Positions 59,411 to 64,000 of a DNA stretch of 64,000 nucleotides are shown piece by piece. The DNA is from Trichopria drosophilae (taxonomy: Eukaryota > Arthropoda > Insecta > Hymenoptera > Diapriidae), in NCBI GenBank assembly GCA_030407085.1, contig CM059586.1, positions 32,041,501-32,105,500 of the forward strand. Reading direction: 5' to 3'. The translations under genes and the position numbers were made by a program. Numbering within the stretch: the first letter of the stretch is position 1; each line of letters starts with the position of its first letter. Below the pieces are notes generated by a model that made no database searches, had not been told where the DNA came from, and saw only the letters and a program-made list of their open reading frames with translations.

Positions 59411-60519
59411 TTTGCCCCAAGAAAAAAGCACTTTGCCCCAAACAGTGGAAATCGTTGCGACTGCCAAGGGATTAAAATTAATATAAAATTAAAAAACAAA
59501 AAAGTTTCCACTATTCATTATATATTTTTATCAATAATGTTTAATGTCAATCATTATAATATTATAAGCGTATCACCTCTAATATTGTACGTATTATCAT
59601 ATGTGTTATAGCGTGTAGACTACATAATCATTATGAAATTATTTCTCTGGAATTCTTCGTTTGTATGCATTGATATCCCCTAATGCATAATTAGTAATAT
59701 TTGCATTTACGTCTTCAGAGATAATGTTGCATATATTAGTGAACCATTTAGAATAATACAGATTCCACGAGAATGATTAAGAATTCATGTCTGCAAAAAG
59801 TAGAATAGCATCGTTTGAAGTGACGCATAATTTTACTGAATCGTATCATTTACTTGTAATTGTCTATAATTATATTTATTAGTGTTGTCAAGAATGTTTG
59901 TTTTCATTTGTTCGTTTGAAATTTTAATAAACATGAAATATGATATCTAATCATACACAATAAACGCATATAACAAAAGAATGTGGTTAAAGATAGACAT
60001 TTACTGCTAAACTGTTATGAAAATGTATTACATGAAAAGAATCTGAACTGTTGGGAACAAACTTTTTTCCTTTTTTATTAGATTATAGTTTTCGTAAGCG
60101 AAACTAGAGTAGGTAGAGACAAATATTTTGTGTAAGTTTTGAAAGGATAAGACTGAACTAGTTCTACCCGGAACAAATTTTTAGTTGCCATTGCGTGATT
60201 TTTCACAGTCTCAAAAATTTCGACAGTGAACATATTAGCTGTGATATGATGTAAGTGTTATAAATATCATTGCCATATCTGTTTCTTTGCTAAGTTTTTA
60301 TTTGTCAGTATAAACTTTTAGCAAACTGTACTTGGCCGGAGTATGTTACTTACATTTTCATGTATGCGTAAGGTTTCGTTTCATTTCGAAATTTTGTACA
60401 ATTGATACTAAGATACTATATTTTTACGCGAACTTTCTTATCAGCCTTTGCAAATTATTCTACCTAGATGCACAGACTGGAGATTTGAACCAGAAATGGC
60501 AGGACAGATGAACTGACTT
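59411..60519. other. No feature seen
   Basis: Starts with a repeated TTTGCCCCAA word (59410, 59431); otherwise AT-rich. Confidence 0.45.
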
Positions 60520-60700
60520 GCTAATATTTTTTTTTTGTTAAATAACTAGAATTCTGGGTGGTTTAACCAGAAATATTGTTGGTTTATCTATAAATATTTT
60601 TAAAACAATTATTTTTGTAATTAAACTATTCAGAATTCTGGTTATTATAACCAGAAAAAATAGTACGGTCGTATATTTAACCAGAACAATTTGTTGAGTG
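60520..60700. mobile_element. MITE with AACCAG modules, copy 2
   Basis: GAATTCTGGGTGGTTTAACCAGAAAT (from 60549) and CAGAATTCTGGTTATTATAACCAG (from 60631) are two palindromic modules; the second is followed by AAAAAATAGTACGGTCGTAT and TTAACCAGAA exactly as at 44314-44444. Outer ends are weak. Confidence 0.55.
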
Positions 60701-60902
60701 TATTGAATTTAGTTGGCCATATTTGGCTGGAAAGAATGTTAGATTTTAAAGATGTATTTACTTATAATCTATAACGCTTTCTTTGTAGTAACTAACATCT
60801 TGCTTCCTGTATTTTTAATTTAAAAATTTTTTTAACAATTTTATAAAAAGTGTCACTCAGTGCAGAAAAGATAATGTATTGGCTTGGCTTATAATATTAA
60901 TT

Positions 60903-61050
60903 TCACCCATGATGTTAAGTTTCTTAGAGAGAACAAAATGAATCAAAAGTTAAAAGTTGGAGAATGCTCCGAATCAGTAATTCGAAAACTTTAGTACGTT
61001 CCAATTCATTTCATTCGAAACGACGATACCATTGACCCCATAATAGAAAC
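60903..61050 (+). repeat. 150-bp direct repeat, copy 1 (partner 62620-62770)
   Basis: TCACCCATGATGTTAAGTTT to ACCATTGACCCCATAATAG; shares TTCTTAGAGAGAACA, AATCAGTAA and TTTAGTACGTTCCAATTCAT with copy 2 in the same order, differing by scattered substitutions and one 3-4 bp indel. Confidence 0.85.
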
Positions 61051-61843
61051 AAAATTTATTTTCTGATTTTAAGACGCTTCTTTTCCTTTAATCGATTGCA
61101 TTTTAATACATAACAGTTTAAAATAATGAAAACAGTAGTTTTAGTTAAAATGATAAACACAGTAAACATAGCAAACCAATGAAAAATAGAATTCGAATAG
61201 AATAGTAGAAATATAAAAGTAGTGAATTCAAATAATTAAAATTTACTAAAATAGACTAAATGTATGCTTATAAATACTTGTTTTATCGCGTTGTTTGTTA
61301 GTTTGAAACTAAAATTAAATCTTGCAAATCTTATATATTTAAATATTTAATGTTTTCTTCAGAATAATTTTCTGCTATCAATAATTCAGGTCAAATAAGA
61401 AAAGATTGAAGTTGCAAATTCATCGTGATTGTCGTGTATAGTAGAAATAATTACTACATATTCTGGCATTTGACGCCATCTCTAGACGTTATGCTATACT
61501 TCGTAGTACTTAATCTACTATATGTGTATATGCATTTAGTTTTTATCGCCTACATGTACACATTTTATGATCATCACTAAGAAATTCTCCAAACTTCATT
61601 AAAAGAGTAGAGTTTAACTGTATTTTGCAGATTCTTATAATTATACTACTATACTCATTCTATATTCATATATGATTTAATAAATAGAATATCTAGTACA
61701 AAATAAAATTATACGATTGTGTATAATAATATACGTTCGTATATAATCATACGTAAATTTAATAAAATCAAACTTTTTGGCATTTTATATATTTATCCAC
61801 AAAATGCATAATGCAAATGAATTATCCAAAAATATTGAATGTA
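61051..61843. other. No gene seen; AT-rich DNA
   Basis: Contains the isolated GACGCCATCTCTAGAC word listed separately. Confidence 0.45.
61472..61487 (-). promoter_or_regulatory. Second possible CTCF-type word
   Basis: GACGCCATCTCTAGAC, complement GAGATGGCGTC, similar to the insect CTCF core though weaker than the 50390 site. Confidence 0.2.
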
Positions 61844-62451
61844 GGGAAGTTGGGGGTATAGTCGGCCACTTAAGGACGAAGTCCCGCATTTTTGTATTTT
61901 TTTAGTTCTTAAATATTTCTGTAGTATTCTATATTGATTTGTTTAATGTAGGGCACCTGTATACTTCAAAAGCATTGGCCACGTATAATTATATTTCGTT
62001 ATTTTTCGAAATAAATAAAAAAAAAAACAAGAAAATCATAAATGCTGCAGTGGTCGACCACCGTCTAAAAGTATTGAATTTTTTATTTATTGCTGTAAGG
62101 AATCATTCTAATTCGTAATTAACCAAATTAAGTAATCCATTGTTCAGCATTTCGCAACTTTGTAACTTCGGAAAAAGTTGTTTCTATAAGAAATTAGTAC
62201 TTTCTTACTAAAAATATGGGAAAACGGCGACATTTGCTATGAAATGGGGCTATGCGTATATCAGTTAAAATTGTCAAATACAACAATTATGTAGTGGCCA
62301 CTAGTACCACGTGTGATATAATACCAATTACGTACGTGAGCATCATATGCGTTTCGTAAAAATTACTGACGAATAAAAATTTTAAATTTATATCAAAAAC
62401 TAAAATGTTTTGCCGGCTACTGGGACCGGCCTACATTACCTTCACTTACCC
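61844..62451. mobile_element. TIR element with GGGWAAGT termini, 608 bp
   Basis: TA (61842-61843), GGGAAGTTGGGGGTATAGTC then GGCC; right end reverse-complemented GGGTAAGTGAAGGTAATGTA then GGCC, TA (62452-62453). The centre has TGGTCGACCACC (62053). Non-coding. Confidence 0.7.
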
Positions 62452-62619
62452 TAATAATATGATTTATATGAGTACTGTTAAACATTAGTAATAATTTTTC
62501 ATTAAAATACTTTTTTTATCATTTATATACAATTGTATACAGACAAAAATGCTATACAATTGTATATATTTATATATAAATATTTTATGCAATTGTATAG
62601 AATTGTATGTAACTCATTC

Positions 62620-62770
62620 TCACCCATGATGTTATGAAGTTTCTTAGAGAGAACACAATGAAACAAAAGTTAAAATTTGGAGCAAGCTCAGAATCAGTAA
62701 CTCGAACAATTTAGTACGTTCCAATTCATATCATTTGAAACGACGAGACCATTGACCCAATAATCGAAAA
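62620..62770 (+). repeat. 150-bp direct repeat, copy 2
   Basis: See copy 1 at 60903. Preceded by several ATACAATTGTAT-type words (62527-62610) and followed within 15 bp by the next element. Confidence 0.85.
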
Positions 62771-62781
62771 AAAAATCAATT

Positions 62782-63426
62782 ACTTCGACCCAGACCATAG
62801 GTCTGGCGAAGTATTGAATTTGGTCAGTTCCCGCCAAAAAATTACCCTATAGTTTTTCATCAAATGTCGACATTTCAGACCCTAAGGAACCCAAAGCAAC
62901 AATTAAAAAATTGGTGTCCGTTAGGTTGTACGTCCGTCCGTTCGTCCGTCCGTCCGTCCGTGGGCAAAATTTTGTATACGCGATATCTCGCGACTGGCAG
63001 GACGAATTTAAAAAGTCCAAACGGATTTGGGTTTCTCTTGGCCAAACTTAGATCTGATTAGTTTTTGGAGATAATGCATACTAGATTATGGGGTTATACA
63101 AAAAAAGGATAGGTTTAACAAAAAAACGCTAAAAAAACACGTTTTTTTCCATTTTTTAACAAAAAATACAAATCGTACAAAAAAATGTTTCAAACAAAAA
63201 ATATAGAACATCGAATTGTCTACAAAAAAGGTTTTATTCATTTCTTCGTAAAATCAACGATAATGCCGTAAAAAACGGAAACCGAAGTATCCCACATATA
63301 AAAAAATTGATTTCCTGCAACCCGACCTGTCAAAAACTCGACTAAACCGCGTTTTTTTAAGCATCAGTGTGAACAAGACGTGCTCATTTATCAGTGCTTC
63401 GGCTGATCTGCGGTCGGGGTCGAAGT
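62782..63426. mobile_element. TIR element with hairpin termini and a TCCG repeat, 645 bp
   Basis: Left ACTTCGACCCAGACCATAGG then TCTGGCGAAGTATTGA; right reverse-complemented ACTTCGACCCCGACCGCAGA then TCAGCCGAAGCACTGA. Each terminus itself folds (ACTTCG..CCAGACC/GGTCTGG..CGAAGT). The interior has ACGCGATATCTCGCG (62978-62992, palindromic) and A/T-rich sequence. No transposase; duplication unclear. Confidence 0.75.
62931..62961 (+). repeat. (TCCG)n tandem repeat
   Basis: Seven to eight GTCC/GTTC tetranucleotides in a row inside the 62782 element. Confidence 0.9.
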
Positions 63427-63457
63427 TTTGAAAATGCTCATTTTCAATTTTAATATA

Positions 63458-63895
63458 GGGTGAATATGCCAATGAATGGACGATTTTCTACATATTTCTA
63501 TTTCTTATGAATGTATGATGCACAACATGCAACAAAATACATATTTTTATGTTCTTTGAACATTCAAAACAATATTTACAGTACTATTGATCTTCCAGTG
63601 TTTATTATTTTGTAAAATCAAAGCAAAGTTTTAAAGCCATCCAAAACTGGTACTGAAAACGTCCCATTTGATTTAACCCGTCTATTCATTGGGGTTTAGC
63701 GGATTTTTTTACAAACGTATGAAGACGAGGTTAATAATTAAATAAAATCAAAGGTTGAACTACACGGTCATAAAGAGCAGAGTCTAACGATTCTAATGGT
63801 GGTATCATAATTAAATTTTCATAAAAGAATTCAAAAGTTACAATCGATCAAAGTGTGAAAAATGCTTAACCGTCCATTCATTGGCATATTCACCC
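63458..63895. mobile_element. TIR element with GGGTGAATATGCC termini, 438 bp
   Basis: GGGTGAATATGCCAATGAAT at the left and its exact complement at the right; the match runs 25 bp through GGACG. TA at 63456-63457 and 63896-63897. A degraded extra copy of the terminal words, CCGTCTATTCATTGGGG, sits inside near 63678. Non-coding. Confidence 0.9.
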
Positions 63896-63897
63896 TA

Positions 63898-64000
63898 TTT
63901 AAGGAACAAGATATTGTTACAATATATGTATAGAAACTACTCGAACCTAACGATGCTAGAACTACCCTCTGCCGCCTTCTTTCCTGGCAGTCTTAAAATG
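63898..64000. other. No feature seen at window end
   Basis: About 100 bp; ends in slightly GC-richer sequence. Confidence 0.4.

Noticed and set aside
1..64000. tRNA, rRNA, known miRNA or CRISPR
   Set aside because: Read for tRNA B-box-like words, conserved miRNA seeds such as let-7 and miR-1, and regular spaced repeats; none convincing, though reading by eye is not exhaustive.

Overview
This window looks like non-coding nuclear DNA of an arthropod, most likely an insect. By eye it is strongly AT-rich, has no long open reading frame on either strand, and is filled with short inverted-repeat DNA transposons (MITEs), many flanked by TA or TTAA duplications as in Tc1/mariner-pogo and piggyBac-type elements. 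No rRNA, tRNA, CRISPR, prokaryotic operon or complete protein gene is visible. The order of insect is not decided by the sequence; a hymenopteran is a guess only. The window could be intergenic or lie inside a very large intron.

Layout: 235-3440 holds a foldback element with an unexplained 120-codon open segment behind an acceptor-like site, a pogo-type MITE and related debris. 3441-9128 is mostly unique AT-rich DNA with a 159-bp tandem duplication and two MITEs. 9129-10976 is a pair of diverged direct repeats around a CpG-richer island. 11753-11986 is a MITE carrying a perfect CRE palindrome. 16780-18600 is a less AT-rich stretch with possible degraded coding. 19619-21505 has a pogo MITE, a 60-bp near-identical inverted duplication around another MITE, and directly beside it the best candidate coding exon (21373-21505, ending in a consensus splice donor). 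22733-23550 is a MITE with a second MITE nested in it. 24740-25340 and 36780-37340 are CpG-richer islands that may be promoters or first exons.

The most complex locus is 32875-35803. A degenerate minisatellite built on TCAAGGTCA, the SF-1/ERR/FTZ-F1 half-site, is split by a 2.6-kb TTAA-flanked element. That element contains a second foldback element with arms of about 600 bp, and the loop holds a broken reading frame for a cysteine-motif protein with an acidic tail. Other large foldbacks are at 38985-40457, 45970-46878 and 51445-52395; the last has arms of about 380 bp that are almost identical. At 53918-54348 lies a dead 3' end of a Penelope-like retroelement: a GIY-YIG remnant followed by a hammerhead-ribozyme-like motif. 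The right end (59305-63895) holds an array of small hairpins, a MITE sharing an AACCAG module with one at 44.3 kb, a 150-bp direct repeat pair, and three further TIR elements.

The TE history is layered: several elements are inserted in others, and one recurrent module (a 'GCCATATTGGATC..GCCATTTT' block beside a 'CGTAATCAGCGACC' block) is reused inside several otherwise different foldbacks. There is no set of genes here that works together.
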